A DNA stretch of 64,000 nt from Methylomusa anaerophila (GCF_003966895.1 NZ_AP018449.1:2993501-3057500); one strand, 5' to 3'. Positions 36,356-46,063 are shown, numbered from the stretch's first letter. Numbers and translations are program-made. The notes: generated by a model not told the origin, from the sequence alone.

Positions 36356-37738
36356 ATGAGCGTAACTATGGATAAAATGGTTTCTTTGTCCAAACATCGG
36401 GGCTTTATCTTTCCCGGCTCCGATATCTACGGCGGATTGGCCAATACCTGGGATTACGGTCCCTTGGGGGTAGAATTAAAAAACAATGTCAAGCGGGCAT
36501 GGTGGAAAAAGTTTATTCAACAATCCCCCTACAATGTAGGCTGTGACACCGCCATCTTAATGAATCCCAAGACTTGGGTGGCTTCCGGCCACGTAGGCAA
36601 CTTTAACGACCCGCTTTTAGACTGTAAGCACTGCAAAGCCCGCCACCGGGCTGATAAACTGATTGAAACCACCCTGGCGGCAAGGGGAATCGAAAAAGAC
36701 ATCAACGGTCTCAAGTTCGATGAACTGAAACAAATAATTGACGAATACCAAATTGCCTGTCCGGATTGCGGCAGCCGCGATTTTACCGATATTCGCCAGT
36801 TCAATCTGATGTTTAAGACTTTCCAGGGAGTTACCGAGTCCAGTCAGAATGAAATCTATCTCCGGCCGGAAACCGCCCAGGGAATTTTCGTAAACTTTAA
36901 GCACATTCAGCGGACTATGCGGAAAAAGCTGCCGTTTGGCATCGGCCAAATCGGTAAAAGCTTCCGGAATGAGATTACACCGGGAAACTTTACTTTCCGG
37001 ACCCGCGAGTTTGAACAAATGGAACTGGAGTTCTTCTGCAAGCCGGGTGAAGATCTAAAATGGTTTGAATACTGGCGGGGGTTCTGCCACAACTGGCTGC
37101 TTGCCCTGGGCCTGAAAACGGAAAACATTAAGCTGCGCGATCATGCGGCCGAAGAACTCTCCCACTATAGTAACGCCACTACCGATTTTGAATACAAATT
37201 TCCTTTTGGCTGGGGCGAACTATGGGGTATTGCCGACCGGACCGACTTTGATCTAAAACAGCACATGGAGCATTCCGGCGAGGACTTCCACTATTTAGAT
37301 CCTGAGACCAATGAAAAGTATATTCCGTACTGCATTGAACCGTCTCTCGGCGCTGACCGCGTTACCCTTGCTTTCCTGATTGATGCGTTTGAAGAACAGC
37401 AGCTGGAGAAGGATGATGTCCGTATCGTACTCCACCTTCATCCGGCCCTTACTCCTTATAAGGTGGCAATTTTTCCCTTGTCGAAAAAACTGGCTGAAGG
37501 CGCGTTAAAAATATTCCAGGATTTATCCCGGCATTTTATGGTCGACTATGATGAAACCGGTTCTATCGGCAAGCGGTATCGCCGGCATGATGAAATCGGC
37601 ACGCCGTTTTGCGTCACCTATGACTTTGATTCGGCAAGCGACGGCCAAGTCACTGTCCGGGACCGGGATACCATGGAACAAGTCCGTATGCCCATCAGTG
37701 AACTGCGGTGCTACATTGAAGCGAAGCTGGAGTTCTAG
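36356..37738 (+). CDS. glyQS: Glycyl-tRNA synthetase (single-chain, alpha2 type)
   Basis: A 460-residue class II aminoacyl-tRNA synthetase. The start [20 protein letters not shown] is the bacterial/eukaryotic-type GlyRS signature, motif 2 reads [21 protein letters not shown], motif 3 is [10 protein letters not shown], and the C-terminal anticodon-binding domain (VAIFPLSKK onwards) is complete. Normal family length. It charges tRNA-Gly with glycine using ATP. A glycine T-box controls it. Confidence 0.96.
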   Translation: MSVTMDKMVSLSKHRGFIFPGSDIYGGLANTWDYGPLGVELKNNVKRAWWKKFIQQSPYNVGCDTAILMNPKTWVASGHVGNFNDPLLDCKHCKARHRADKLIETTLAARGIEKDINGLKFDELKQIIDEYQIACPDCGSRDFTDIRQFNLMFKTFQGVTESSQNEIYLRPETAQGIFVNFKHIQRTMRKKLPFGIGQIGKSFRNEITPGNFTFRTREFEQMELEFFCKPGEDLKWFEYWRGFCHNWLLALGLKTENIKLRDHAAEELSHYSNATTDFEYKFPFGWGELWGIADRTDFDLKQHMEHSGEDFHYLDPETNEKYIPYCIEPSLGADRVTLAFLIDAFEEQQLEKDDVRIVLHLHPALTPYKVAIFPLSKKLAEGALKIFQDLSRHFMVDYDETGSIGKRYRRHDEIGTPFCVTYDFDSASDGQVTVRDRDTMEQVRMPISELRCYIEAKLEF

Positions 37739-37760
37739 GGTCAGGCATCTTGTGGTAAAG

Positions 37761-37793
37761 GGTACTGGGAGAACACTCTTGGTACCTGTTTTT
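37761..37793 (+). terminator. Terminator after glyQS
   Basis: GGTACTGGGAG (37761-37771) pairs with CTCTTGGTACC (37776-37786) using two wobble pairs, then TGTTTTT. Confidence 0.75.
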
Positions 37794-38480
37794 GTTATAC
37801 AGTATCCGAATTACGGGAGTAATAATTATGAGGAGATAATTAATGGTGAGAATTATATAAATGCCACCGTAATTCTTCTTAATGTCGGACAACAATTTGA
37901 TGATATTGATTTTATTGATATTGGGGGCGGTTTTGGAATATCTTATGACGAAAGTGAACCGGACCTGGACCTGCGGCAGTTGGGGCGGCAGCTGGACCAT
38001 ATTTTTTATACTTTTGTCGATCGTTATAGAAAAAAAATTACATTTGTTGTTGAACCGGGAAGGTATATCTGTGCTGAATGTGGAATATTGTTAACCACGG
38101 TACACTCGGTGAAAAATAACCCCGGCAGAACTTTTATCGGCACTGACGGCGGATTTAACGTCTTGATCAGACCGATGGCCTATGGCTCCTATCATGAAAT
38201 TATTAATTGCAACAATATCAAAGGCGAAACCCATAGGGTTGATATATGCGGCAATATCTGCGAGTCAGGGGACTTATTAGCCCGGGACAGAAGGCTGACG
38301 GAAACCGTTGCCGGCGATATATTGGCGGTTTTAGACGCAGGTGCCTATGGTTATTCCATGTCGTCAAATTATAATGCAAGACTCAGACCGGCTGAGGTGC
38401 TTGTAACTTCGGCGGGAAAACCGCAACTTATCAGAAAAAGGGATTCCTTGGAGGACTTAACCCGTAATCAGATATTTTAA
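37794..38480 (+). pseudogene. Diaminopimelate decarboxylase-like gene, N-terminal part lost
   Basis: An open frame enters from the glyQS tail with no start codon of its own. From about 37820 it reads IDFIDIGGGFGISYDES, FVVEPGRYICAECGILLTTV, ICESGDLLARDR and DAGAYGYSMSSNYNARLRPAE. These are the PLP-phosphate loop, substrate-binding and CESGD motifs of LysA-type fold-III decarboxylases. About 190 N-terminal residues, including the PLP lysine, are missing. It cannot be active. A terminator lies just upstream, so it is probably not transcribed. Confidence 0.85.
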
Positions 38481-38487
38481 AGGCTTC

Positions 38488-38739
38488 CTAGCGTTCTTTA
38501 CATATTTCTTTGACGGTAGGAGCGCAGCTAAAACAGGGAAAGCAATATGGCCGGCAGAGTTTGGGCTGGCAGCAGTCAAACGGCCGGCATATCCGGTCGG
38601 GGCGGCAATAATAAGGCCGGCAATGGTATGGTTTGCAGTAGTAGGGGAGACAACAAAACCGGTTGTTCTTAGAACATTCATTCCCACACCACTCCTTGAT
38701 TTCAGGGTACTCCTGCCCGGATGAACTATATTTTTTCAT
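38488..38739 (-). CDS. Cysteine-rich small protein with YxCRP repeats
   Basis: An 83-residue protein from ATG 38739, behind GGAGG. The second half repeats YYCKP, YHCRP, YYCRP and CRPFDCCQP, with about 15 cysteines and many Pro and Tyr. No signal peptide. Such composition suits metal binding or a cross-linked coat or surface protein; in a spore former a spore-coat role is possible (inference). The protein at 59569-59802 has the same style. Confidence 0.7.
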   Translation of the reverse strand: MKKYSSSGQEYPEIKEWCGNECSKNNRFCCLPYYCKPYHCRPYYCRPDRICRPFDCCQPKLCRPYCFPCFSCAPTVKEICKER

Positions 38740-38903
38740 GGCTATTTTACCTCCGCGATGAAAGCAAAGTGATATTACATAATATGCAAAAATATTCATA
38801 TTTGAAAAAAATTAATATTTATTTAACAAAAGTTTAACGCGTAATTCGGGAAAATCATACATAATGTAATAAAGAGACGTTGAATCAGAAGGGGGGATTT
38901 AGA

Positions 38904-40109
38904 TTGCGGATCGTATTGTTTACTGATACATTTACTCCCCAGATAAATGGTGTTGCCAAAACATACCAAAGACTTTTGGCTTATTTGCAGTCGAAGAATA
39001 TTGAAACTTTAGTCTACGCCCCAACCGCAAAGTCCCAGGAACCGTCCGTAACTAATTCTAACGGTGTCTGCCGGGTAGCTAGTTTGGACTTTTTTTTATA
39101 TCGTGACTGTCAGATTTCGCTGCCGAACTATTTTGCCGTACGTCAGACGCTTGACAAATATAAACCTGATTTGGTGCATCTTGCCACACCATTCTCCCTC
39201 GGACTTACGGGATTAAAGTACGCAACGCAACGGTGCCTACCCAAGGTGGCCGTATTTCATACCAATTTCCCCCAGTATCTTGAGCATTGGCGCGTCCCGC
39301 AACTTAAGAAATTGGCCTGGCGCTTTTTGCGGTGGTTTCATCGGCAGGCGGAAAGAAACTATTGTCCTTCCCGCGATACCATGCGCATGATGCGTTTGCA
39401 GGGAATTAACAATGTTGAATTATGGACCAGGGGGGTTGACCAGAATATTTTCAACCCCGATTTTCGCAGTCTCGATTTCCGGCGGTCTCTCGGGATCGAT
39501 GACAAAATAGTACTTTTATATGTCGGCCGGCTGGCTCCGGAGAAAAGTGTTGATGTTCTCTTGCGAGCCTTGGATAAGGCAAATAAAAAATGCGATAACC
39601 TTCACCTTCTGTTAATTGGCGACGGCCCTTCCCGACATTACCTTACTTCAATAGCTCCGGAAAATGTAACATTCATGGGGTATCGCTCCGGAAATGATTT
39701 ATCCACTGCCTACGCATCGGCGGATATCTTTGTATGTCCGTCAATTACGGAAACCTTTGGCAATGTGATCCTGGAGGCAATGGCTTCATCGCTGCCGGTA
39801 ATTGCGCCTTTGGCAGGCGGCATTAAGGAAAACCTTTTTCCAATGAGAACGGGTATTCCTTGTACTCAACTTAACCATGAGTCTATGGCGGCCGGGATGG
39901 AAAGACTGGCAATAGATTCCCAATTGCGAAGCAGCCTTGCCCTGGGAGCCTATGAACACGCCAAGTCGCAAAGCTGGAATGAAGTTTTCTTCCGGCTTGT
40001 GAATAGTTATCATAATGTGGTTGAGTTATCACCGAAGCATTCTTTTTCCGCGGCGCAAGATAAAAAAAGAAAAACACCTGGGTGTTCTTCTCAGTATCAG
40101 AAAGTATAA
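38904..40109 (+). CDS. Glycosyltransferase family 4 (GT-B)
   Basis: A 401-residue cytoplasmic GT-B enzyme. The N-terminal domain reads LRIVLFTDTFTPQINGVAKT, and the C-terminal nucleotide-sugar domain has LLYVGRLAPEKSVDVLL and the EX7E-type motif PSITETFGNVILEAMA. It resembles mannosyl- or glucosyl-transferases acting on lipids (MgtA/PimB-like). I start at TTG 38904, 7 bases behind AAGGGGGG. Likely acts in envelope glycolipid synthesis. Confidence 0.88.
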   Translation: MRIVLFTDTFTPQINGVAKTYQRLLAYLQSKNIETLVYAPTAKSQEPSVTNSNGVCRVASLDFFLYRDCQISLPNYFAVRQTLDKYKPDLVHLATPFSLGLTGLKYATQRCLPKVAVFHTNFPQYLEHWRVPQLKKLAWRFLRWFHRQAERNYCPSRDTMRMMRLQGINNVELWTRGVDQNIFNPDFRSLDFRRSLGIDDKIVLLYVGRLAPEKSVDVLLRALDKANKKCDNLHLLLIGDGPSRHYLTSIAPENVTFMGYRSGNDLSTAYASADIFVCPSITETFGNVILEAMASSLPVIAPLAGGIKENLFPMRTGIPCTQLNHESMAAGMERLAIDSQLRSSLALGAYEHAKSQSWNEVFFRLVNSYHNVVELSPKHSFSAAQDKKRKTPGCSSQYQKV

Positions 40110-40163
40110 TTAAGTATAATTTACGGGTTATTCCGGCAGTACCGGAAGCAGTACCAATTTAGC

Positions 40164-40223
40164 GGGCATAAACTTTACGGAAAGACCCTTTGGGGTCTTT
40201 CTTGCAGTATCAGATGTTTATGC
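40164..40223. other. Nested inverted repeats
   Basis: Outer arms GGCATAAAC (40164-40172) and GTTTATGCC (40215-40223) enclose an inner hairpin GAAAGACCC-TTTG-GGGTCTTTC. It lies after the glycosyltransferase gene. Probably a terminator or processed RNA structure. Confidence 0.6.
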
Positions 40224-40303
40224 CGTTGAAAACGCATCAGTAAAGTATGAAAATGTTATTCTTTAAGGGAAAATATATAACTTTTCCGAAAGGTGCACAC
40301 TCC

Positions 40304-40322
40304 GAAAACGCTTGGCGTTTTC
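40304..40322. terminator. Short hairpin between convergent genes
   Basis: GAAAACGC-TTG-GCGTTTTC, six bases from the end of the radical SAM gene. A weak terminator for either strand. Confidence 0.5.
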
Positions 40323-40327
40323 TTAAC

Positions 40328-41413
40328 TTATGCGTAAAAGTTGTTTTTTATTAGATCAAACCAAGCTGTCAACGATTGGGAAGCCCTTTTGTCTACTAAG
40401 TTTTTCAGGCCAAGCTGCCAGGCATTGGCCGGTTCCTTGGGGTGGATCAGCCCTGGAAGGTGGTAAAGTATACTGGGATCCCGAAAACATTGCCACATGC
40501 ATTGGTTGCAAGAGGTAGGGTGGAATTGCCGATTTCCCAGATCAAGGATGTTGCCAAAGTTTTCACTTAAGAACGCGCAACGGTATAAGGTTAAATTCCA
40601 ATCCAGGTAGAAGAATTTATATCCTCCCAGGCACGGAAAAAGGGGCGGGTTACCTTTCTGGAAACGGACCATTTCCTGTAGGCCGGCAATCGGATTGACA
40701 ATGCGGATGCCTTCATACTTTGACAACTTGATTTTTTCTATGTGTCCCAAAGTTTCGATTAATTCATCCGGCGTCAGTTCTACTAAATCGCTGGCGGCAG
40801 CCCCACCATAAGAAGCTGCCATAACCGTCATCGGATAGCAGAATGCGATTGTATCCAGTCCGAGGCTTCGTATATGCTTGGCAAAAGCGTAATAGTCTCT
40901 GATTAACCGGTTGATGGGGGCGGCGGCATTGACATTGATACCTATTTCTTTCATCAGCGGAATCATATTTCTGATATGCTTCATAAGCCCTGGAATTCCC
41001 CGGTTGCTGTCGTGTTGTTTTTCAATTTCCGAGTCAATAGAAATCCAGACGTTTCTTACTCCACTGTCTTTTAGTTTGCGTATGGTTTTATAATTAAGAA
41101 CTGCACCATTGGTCCCTGTCCGGGTGAAAAAACCTTTGGCTGAAGCGTACTTAATTATTTCATATATATCAGGATTGAGGAGCGGCTCACCGCCGGTGAA
41201 AGAAATGATGCGGATGTTTTTATCATAGAGTAGATCCAACACCTTTTTGGCATCATCAAAACTAACGTGTTTGACGGGTCCGCCCTTGCCTTTAGGGTAA
41301 GAACAAAAACTGCAGCCGGCATTACAGAGATTGGTTACCGCCCATATGACCTGACCCGGTAAGCTACCGGTGAACATTGTTTTAAATTGTGCTATACTCA
41401 TGCTATTGGACAT
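40328..41413 (-). CDS. Radical SAM protein
   Basis: A 361-residue radical SAM enzyme. The cluster motif CNAGCSFC is at residues 31-38, followed by SFTGGEPLLNPD near 70-81. A C-terminal cysteine cluster (CNQCMWQCF near 303, with CLGGY and YRCAF before it) suggests a second iron-sulfur cluster of the SPASM/twitch type. I do not recognise the substrate; HpnH- and peptide-modifying-type enzymes share this layout. A 44-codon frame is 3 bases upstream and translationally coupled. Confidence 0.85.
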   Translation of the reverse strand: MSNSMSIAQFKTMFTGSLPGQVIWAVTNLCNAGCSFCSYPKGKGGPVKHVSFDDAKKVLDLLYDKNIRIISFTGGEPLLNPDIYEIIKYASAKGFFTRTGTNGAVLNYKTIRKLKDSGVRNVWISIDSEIEKQHDSNRGIPGLMKHIRNMIPLMKEIGINVNAAAPINRLIRDYYAFAKHIRSLGLDTIAFCYPMTVMAASYGGAAASDLVELTPDELIETLGHIEKIKLSKYEGIRIVNPIAGLQEMVRFQKGNPPLFPCLGGYKFFYLDWNLTLYRCAFLSENFGNILDLGNRQFHPTSCNQCMWQCFRDPSILYHLPGLIHPKEPANAWQLGLKNLVDKRASQSLTAWFDLIKNNFYA

Positions 41414-41416
41414 AAC

Positions 41417-41551
41417 TCAACACCCCACTCCCAGATAAGTGAAGCCAAAAGGACGCCTTTTTTCGTTGTCGAACATGTTGCGACCGTCGATGAATACCTT
41501 TTGCCGCATCACCTGTGCTAAATCTTTCCATTTCCATTGATTACTTTGCAA
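41417..41551 (-). pseudogene. Translatable remnant of UDP-glucose dehydrogenase C-terminus
   Basis: A 44-codon frame from TTG 41551, 7 bases after GGGAGG, ends 3 bases before the radical SAM start. The product contains RQKVFIDGRNMFDNEKRR and GFTYLGVG, which matches the conserved C-terminal end of UDP-glucose 6-dehydrogenases (FDGRN.(F/Y)D ... GF.Y.G.G). The rest of the enzyme is absent. It has its own start signals, so it may still be translated. Confidence 0.7.
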
Positions 41552-41684
41552 ATCTTTTCCTCCCTAGGTTTTGATGATTTTGATCTTTCCGGTATTACCG
41601 AATATTATAATACACTTGGGTATGATTTTGCCTAACGTTATAAATAATTAACAAACCGCATGAAAATATAAGGTGGGTGCAGCA

Positions 41685-42257
41685 TTGGTAGAGGCTATTA
41701 TTGACTTTTGCCGTGAAAACGGAGTATATGGATTGATGTTATTGGCGTTTGCCGACTCGTTTGTCTCGCCAATTATGCCCGATATTATCATGGTGCCTTT
41801 GTGTCTTGCCGAACCTGATAAAGCGATATTTTACTCCTTTTTGGCTACAATTTCTTCTGTGGCGGGCGGGTTCATCGGCTATAGCTTGGGAGCAAGGCTG
41901 GGGCCCGTATGTATTGTCAGATTCATCCCGCCGCACCATTGGGAGACCATCCGCAATCTGGTTGAAAAGCATGGGGCATGGGCCGTATTCTGGGGTGCGA
42001 TCATGCCAATTCCATATAAATTTGTATCAATTTCAGCCGGAGTGTTAGGTCTTAATAGAAATTTGTTCCTTATTGTTACAATTATCGGCAGGTCTAAGAG
42101 ATTTTTGCTCGAAGGAATCCTTCTTTACTATTTCGGGGTTCCGCTTGCAAAAACCTGGGAGCAATACAATGAATATGGTATTTGGATTGTTGGTGGCGTA
42201 ATCATCGCCACAATTTTAGGGTATAAATTATTCCGGGTCCCGAAGAGCCAGCAGTAG
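41685..42257 (+). CDS. DedA/VTT-domain membrane protein (YqaA-like)
   Basis: A 190-residue inner-membrane protein with four to five hydrophobic segments and the VTT motif region GAIMPIPYKFVSISAGVLG. VTT proteins move undecaprenyl phosphate or phospholipids across membranes. TTG 41685 behind AAGGTGGG is preferred; GTG 41673 is the alternative. A second VTT protein of another subfamily is at 44295. Confidence 0.85.
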   Translation: MVEAIIDFCRENGVYGLMLLAFADSFVSPIMPDIIMVPLCLAEPDKAIFYSFLATISSVAGGFIGYSLGARLGPVCIVRFIPPHHWETIRNLVEKHGAWAVFWGAIMPIPYKFVSISAGVLGLNRNLFLIVTIIGRSKRFLLEGILLYYFGVPLAKTWEQYNEYGIWIVGGVIIATILGYKLFRVPKSQQ

Positions 42258-42293
42258 TATGCCGTAAACCGGGAAAAATGCGCCAAGACATGA

Positions 42294-42330
42294 AATGGCC
42301 GAACTCCGCTCAAATACGGGTTCGGCCATT
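42294..42330. terminator. Bidirectional terminator
   Basis: Perfect AATGGCCGAAC (42294-42304) / GTTCGGCCATT (42320-42330) stem between convergent genes. Confidence 0.82.
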
Positions 42331-42342
42331 AGCCCATTATCT

Positions 42343-42762
42343 TTAGCGAGGGTAATATTCACGAATTTGAAACAGAAGATAGACAAACACAAAGTCGATT
42401 ATAATTCCGAAAAGACTAAAATGGATAATGTTTACGACGAAGCCTGTCAGTGAGGTCAACAATGCCAGTTGCCAGCCGCGCAACTGCCGTGACAGCATCC
42501 AATAACCGGCGAGAATGCCCAGGATTTGTATAATGGCAGAGATGACGATGATCAATGACATTATTCCTGTATAGCCGCCAGCCATTCTTGCGGCCGCAGT
42601 AAACATTCCCAGGATGGAAAATAGACATAAAAGTCCTAGAACGCCAAAAACAATAATAATCCATGGCAAATATTTTGCCAAACCTTCCTTGACATTGGGG
42701 GAGAGTGGGGGTAACTTCTCCAGAAATATTTTGCGGAGTTCTGTTTCCAGTTTTTCCATCAT
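42343..42762 (-). CDS. Hypothetical four-helix membrane protein
   Basis: A 139-residue protein with a short amphipathic N-terminus (MMEKLETELRKIFLEKLPPL) and about four hydrophobic segments. No family or catalytic motif recognised. Start is behind AAAGGAGGA with an 8-11 base gap. Monocistronic. Confidence 0.75.
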   Translation of the reverse strand: MMEKLETELRKIFLEKLPPLSPNVKEGLAKYLPWIIIVFGVLGLLCLFSILGMFTAAARMAGGYTGIMSLIIVISAIIQILGILAGYWMLSRQLRGWQLALLTSLTGFVVNIIHFSLFGIIIDFVFVYLLFQIREYYPR

Positions 42763-43075
42763 ATAGTTTTATCCTCCTTTCGTTTAAAATTCTAAGGGTT
42801 AGTTCATTATATATTAAACTCATGAAAATATGTTGACTTCATGATGAAATATTGAAAGAGGAATATGTTAATATCATAATTATAGATAAATTTACAGTAA
42901 AATGCAATAATTTGTACAATTTTTATTTCTATATTTCTGACTAATATCGACTAATATCGACTGATATGGAAAGGTTTAGCAGGGATTTTGTCATTTATAC
43001 ATAATATATATATACGCATAAACATAAATCTAATAAATTGGTGATCCAAGGGGAAAAGAAAGGAATGATTAAAAA
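42763..43075. other. AT-rich intergenic region with a decamer repeat
   Basis: 313 bp between divergent genes, without a coding frame. GACTAATATC is repeated nearly three times at 42939-42967. GAAAGG at 43059 region serves the CsgG-like gene. Both promoters must lie here; I could not fix them. Confidence 0.5.
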
Positions 43076-44005
43076 ATGAAAAAAGTGCTGATTTCATTTC
43101 TGCTTACTGCATTCATAGTATCTGTTACGTTGTTATCCACACCTGCACTGGCGGCGGCTGACAGTGGCGGCTTACGCTACACTGTATCTGTGACCAAGTT
43201 TGAAAATAGGGCCGGGTGGAATGGGCAGTTTGATATTGGAGATGCTTGGGGTATTGTTATGACAGATATCCTTAATCAGACAGGCAAGTTCATTGTGCTT
43301 GCTGAGAAAGATATGAGACAAGAGGCAATGGCTGAACAGGACTTTGCTGCATCCGGCCGGACAGCGCAAGGGGCAAATACGCCGCAAATTGGACAAATGA
43401 CTCCGGCTCAAATTATCATAAAAGGTGCAATTACCCACGTTCAGAACAAAACCTCCGGTGGCGGCGGTCTTGTTGGGATTGGTCCGTTTGCTATTGGCGG
43501 CAGCAATAGCAATGCTGAGGTTAATGTAACCATGTATATGGTAGATTCCACTACCGGCCAGATTTTGGCATCCAAGAGCGTTGTCGGGAAGTCCTCCAGC
43601 AGTGCCGGCAGTATTGGTTATTCGGGTAATGGATGGTTTGGCGGCGTTGGCGGGTATAAGAATGATAATATGGGTAAAGCCATTGCCAATGCTGTGTCGC
43701 AGGGTGTAGACTGGATGATAGGACAACTTCCTAATATTCATTGGAAGGGAGCGGTTGTCATGGTGAGGGATCAGAATGTGTATATTAACCGTGGCAGCCG
43801 GGAAGGAGTTAAACCCGGACAGCAGTTCATCGTAGGCAGAGCAGAAGTCATTCGGGATCCAAACACCGGCGAAGTGCTTGACGAAAGCGTTACTGAGGTG
43901 GGAAGAATTCAAGTTGTAAATCTGAAAGAAAAACTTGCTATTTGTGAAATAGTCAGCGGTCAGGCGGAAGAAATAGAAAAAGGTATGGGCGTGGAGTTAC
44001 CTTAA
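43076..44005 (+). CDS. CsgG/LpoB-like exported protein
   Basis: A 309-residue exported protein: signal peptide MKKVLISFLLTAFIVSVTLL to ALA at about residue 26, then a CsgG-type domain (VTKFENRAGWNGQFDIGDAWG; ILNQTGKFIVLAEKD; MTPAQIIIKGAITHVQ) and a C-terminal beta-rich domain (VYINRGSREGVKPGQQFIVG) like that of FlgT. The glycine- and serine-rich stretch around residues 130-200 is a loop. No lipobox cysteine is seen. Probably periplasmic, related to outer-membrane secretion or wall-synthase activators. Confidence 0.82.
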   Translation: MKKVLISFLLTAFIVSVTLLSTPALAAADSGGLRYTVSVTKFENRAGWNGQFDIGDAWGIVMTDILNQTGKFIVLAEKDMRQEAMAEQDFAASGRTAQGANTPQIGQMTPAQIIIKGAITHVQNKTSGGGGLVGIGPFAIGGSNSNAEVNVTMYMVDSTTGQILASKSVVGKSSSSAGSIGYSGNGWFGGVGGYKNDNMGKAIANAVSQGVDWMIGQLPNIHWKGAVVMVRDQNVYINRGSREGVKPGQQFIVGRAEVIRDPNTGEVLDESVTEVGRIQVVNLKEKLAICEIVSGQAEEIEKGMGVELP

Positions 44006-44044
44006 CAATATATAATTATTTTGTATTTTTGTGTTGTGGTATAA

Positions 44045-44082
44045 CAATAATAGGCAGGGGAGAGTTCCCCTGCCTATTATTG
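44045..44082 (+). terminator. Strong rho-independent terminator
   Basis: 17-bp perfect stem containing TAGGCAGGGGA with loop GAGT, followed by TTT. Ends the CsgG-like transcript. Confidence 0.92.
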
Positions 44083-44294
44083 TTTAGATATTAGTTGTGC
44101 TATAATGTGGTTCAAAGATTGAATGCAGTAAAATATGGTAAAAATCCTTGGCGGTTTTCTTTATTTGACAAAGTCACGTTACTGCGGTATAACTAATTAC
44201 ATTATATACAAATTTGCTATGATTTTATTATTTTGATAAATACTAAACACATATAATAAAATTTGTCCACTAATAGCTGATGCGGAGGAACTTT

Positions 44295-44990
44295 ATGGAG
44301 ACGAAAATCAGGCGGCAGGAAAGCCGCCGGGTAATGGTAGTTTTGTGTCTGGCCGCCGTTGTTGTTATTGCGTATCTAATGGCTCCGGCATTTTTCAAAA
44401 GGTTATTTTCGTTGCTCATAGTGGGCGACGTATTGGGAAGCATAGAGTTTATACGTTCTTTTGGCCCGTATGCGATGATAGTAAGTTTTTTCATCATTGT
44501 TTTCATTAATGCTACAGGGGTTTTACCTAATATCTTCATGCTGGCAGTTAACGGGATTATATTCGGGGTAGCATTGGGGACTTTCATTTCCTGGTTGGCT
44601 GAATCGGTTGGCGTAATTCTTGGTTTTTTACTCATGCGCTATATATTCCGGGATTACGCGCAAAGCTTGATTGTCCGCAGTAATGCCTTGAAAAGTGTTG
44701 ACGAGTTTAGCTGCCGGAGCGGTTTCAAAATCATGCTGATTGCCCGTGCTGTTCCTTATATTCCTTCCGGATTAATTACAGCTTTGGGAGCCATTAGTTG
44801 CATCAAGTTGAAAGACTATGCACTGGCTACTTTTATCGGTAAAATACCTTCGGCCTATATTGAAGTAACAATGGGGCATGATTTGTTTTCTTATCAGGAA
44901 CATATAGCACGACTAGCGTTATTATTGCTGATTTCCGGAGCATCTTACCTAGCTTTCTTATGGTACAAGAAGAAACGCCATTCCCGCTAA
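44295..44990 (+). CDS. TVP38/TMEM64-family (VTT) membrane protein
   Basis: A 231-residue inner-membrane protein with five to six hydrophobic segments. The VTT core is readable: NATGVLPNIFMLAVNGIIFG near residue 75 and ARAVPYIPSGLITALGAISC near 156. ATG 44295 behind GGAGG is preferred to ATG 44280, which overlaps the ribosome-binding site. The MscS gene starts 23 bases downstream, so the two are cotranscribed. Confidence 0.87.
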   Translation: METKIRRQESRRVMVVLCLAAVVVIAYLMAPAFFKRLFSLLIVGDVLGSIEFIRSFGPYAMIVSFFIIVFINATGVLPNIFMLAVNGIIFGVALGTFISWLAESVGVILGFLLMRYIFRDYAQSLIVRSNALKSVDEFSCRSGFKIMLIARAVPYIPSGLITALGAISCIKLKDYALATFIGKIPSAYIEVTMGHDLFSYQEHIARLALLLLISGASYLAFLWYKKKRHSR

Positions 44991-45013
44991 GGGGGCCGAA
45001 GGAGGACTGTTGA

Positions 45014-46063
45014 TTGCAATTTCTTAGCTGGTTTCAGATCGTTTTATTGGTTTTACTTATTGCAGCCATTAGTCTATCGGCGGGAATCGTGTTGAACCGT
45101 CTAATCCATACCATGTTAAATCAGGACTGCATTTATGAATCAATAATTAAACCATTAAAAGGCATACCCGTCATTTGGAGCATTCTGATCGGGATGTACG
45201 CTTTAACGTTTCTGGTGCCAGTGACTGATGGGGTGCAATCTTCCCTGTATAAATTGATTTTTGCCTTATTGCTTTTGTCGTTAACGATTATTATCGCCCG
45301 TATTGTTGCCGAACTTGTCCGATGCTACACGAAAAAGACACAGGCCATTCTGCCGGCAAGTTCTATATTAATCACTACAGCCGAAGCTGTTATTTACGCC
45401 GCTGGTTTACTAATCACACTCCAATCGGTCGGTATTTCAATTACTCCTGTATTAACGGCTTTGGGCGTGGGGGGATTGGCAGTCGCCCTGGCACTGCAAG
45501 AGACATTGTCCAACCTTTTTGCCGGTTTGCATATTTTGATTTCCAGTCAAATACGAATTGGCGATTATATCAAACTTAATACGGGTGAAGAAGGATTTGT
45601 CGATGATATTTCCTGGCGTATTACCAAGATAAAAACCTTAGGGAAAAATACTATTATTGTTCCTAATTCAAAGGTTGCATCCTCAATCCTTGTAAACTAT
45701 CATGTTCCGCAAGAAAAAACGGCATTTATCGTACCTATTGGCGTCAGCTACGGCAGCGATCTTGACAAGGTGGAAAGGGTAACCCTGGAAGTCGCAACTG
45801 AAGTTGTCCGGGAAGTCTGCGGCGGGGTCACGGATAGCATTCCGATTATATTGTTTCACTCTTTCGGCGAGTATAGCATTAATATTAGAGTTATCTTATA
45901 CGCCAAACATTTTGTAAGCCAGTTTCGTTTACGGCACGAGTTTATCAAACGGCTTTACCGGCGTTTTCGTCAGGAAGGGATTGAGATTCCGATATGTCAT
46001 GTAATGTTTCGGCAAAACGGGACATCTGTTAGCTCTCTTACCGGGCCGGAAGAGTTACTTTGA
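45014..46063 (+). CDS. MscS-family mechanosensitive ion channel
   Basis: A 349-residue membrane protein with about four N-terminal helices and the pore-lining helix region LGVGGLAVALALQETLSNLFAG near residues 150-171. It is followed by the MscS beta domain (RIGDYIKLNTGEEGFVDDISWRITKI, then IIVPNSKVASS) and an alpha/beta vestibule. It opens under membrane tension to release solutes. TTG start, behind AAGGAGG. Confidence 0.93.
   Translation: MQFLSWFQIVLLVLLIAAISLSAGIVLNRLIHTMLNQDCIYESIIKPLKGIPVIWSILIGMYALTFLVPVTDGVQSSLYKLIFALLLLSLTIIIARIVAELVRCYTKKTQAILPASSILITTAEAVIYAAGLLITLQSVGISITPVLTALGVGGLAVALALQETLSNLFAGLHILISSQIRIGDYIKLNTGEEGFVDDISWRITKIKTLGKNTIIVPNSKVASSILVNYHVPQEKTAFIVPIGVSYGSDLDKVERVTLEVATEVVREVCGGVTDSIPIILFHSFGEYSINIRVILYAKHFVSQFRLRHEFIKRLYRRFRQEGIEIPICHVMFRQNGTSVSSLTGPEELL

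Noticed and set aside
41417..41551. RiPP precursor peptide for the radical SAM enzyme
   Set aside because: The peptide matches the UDP-glucose dehydrogenase C-terminus, so a gene remnant is the simpler origin; a secondary use remains open.
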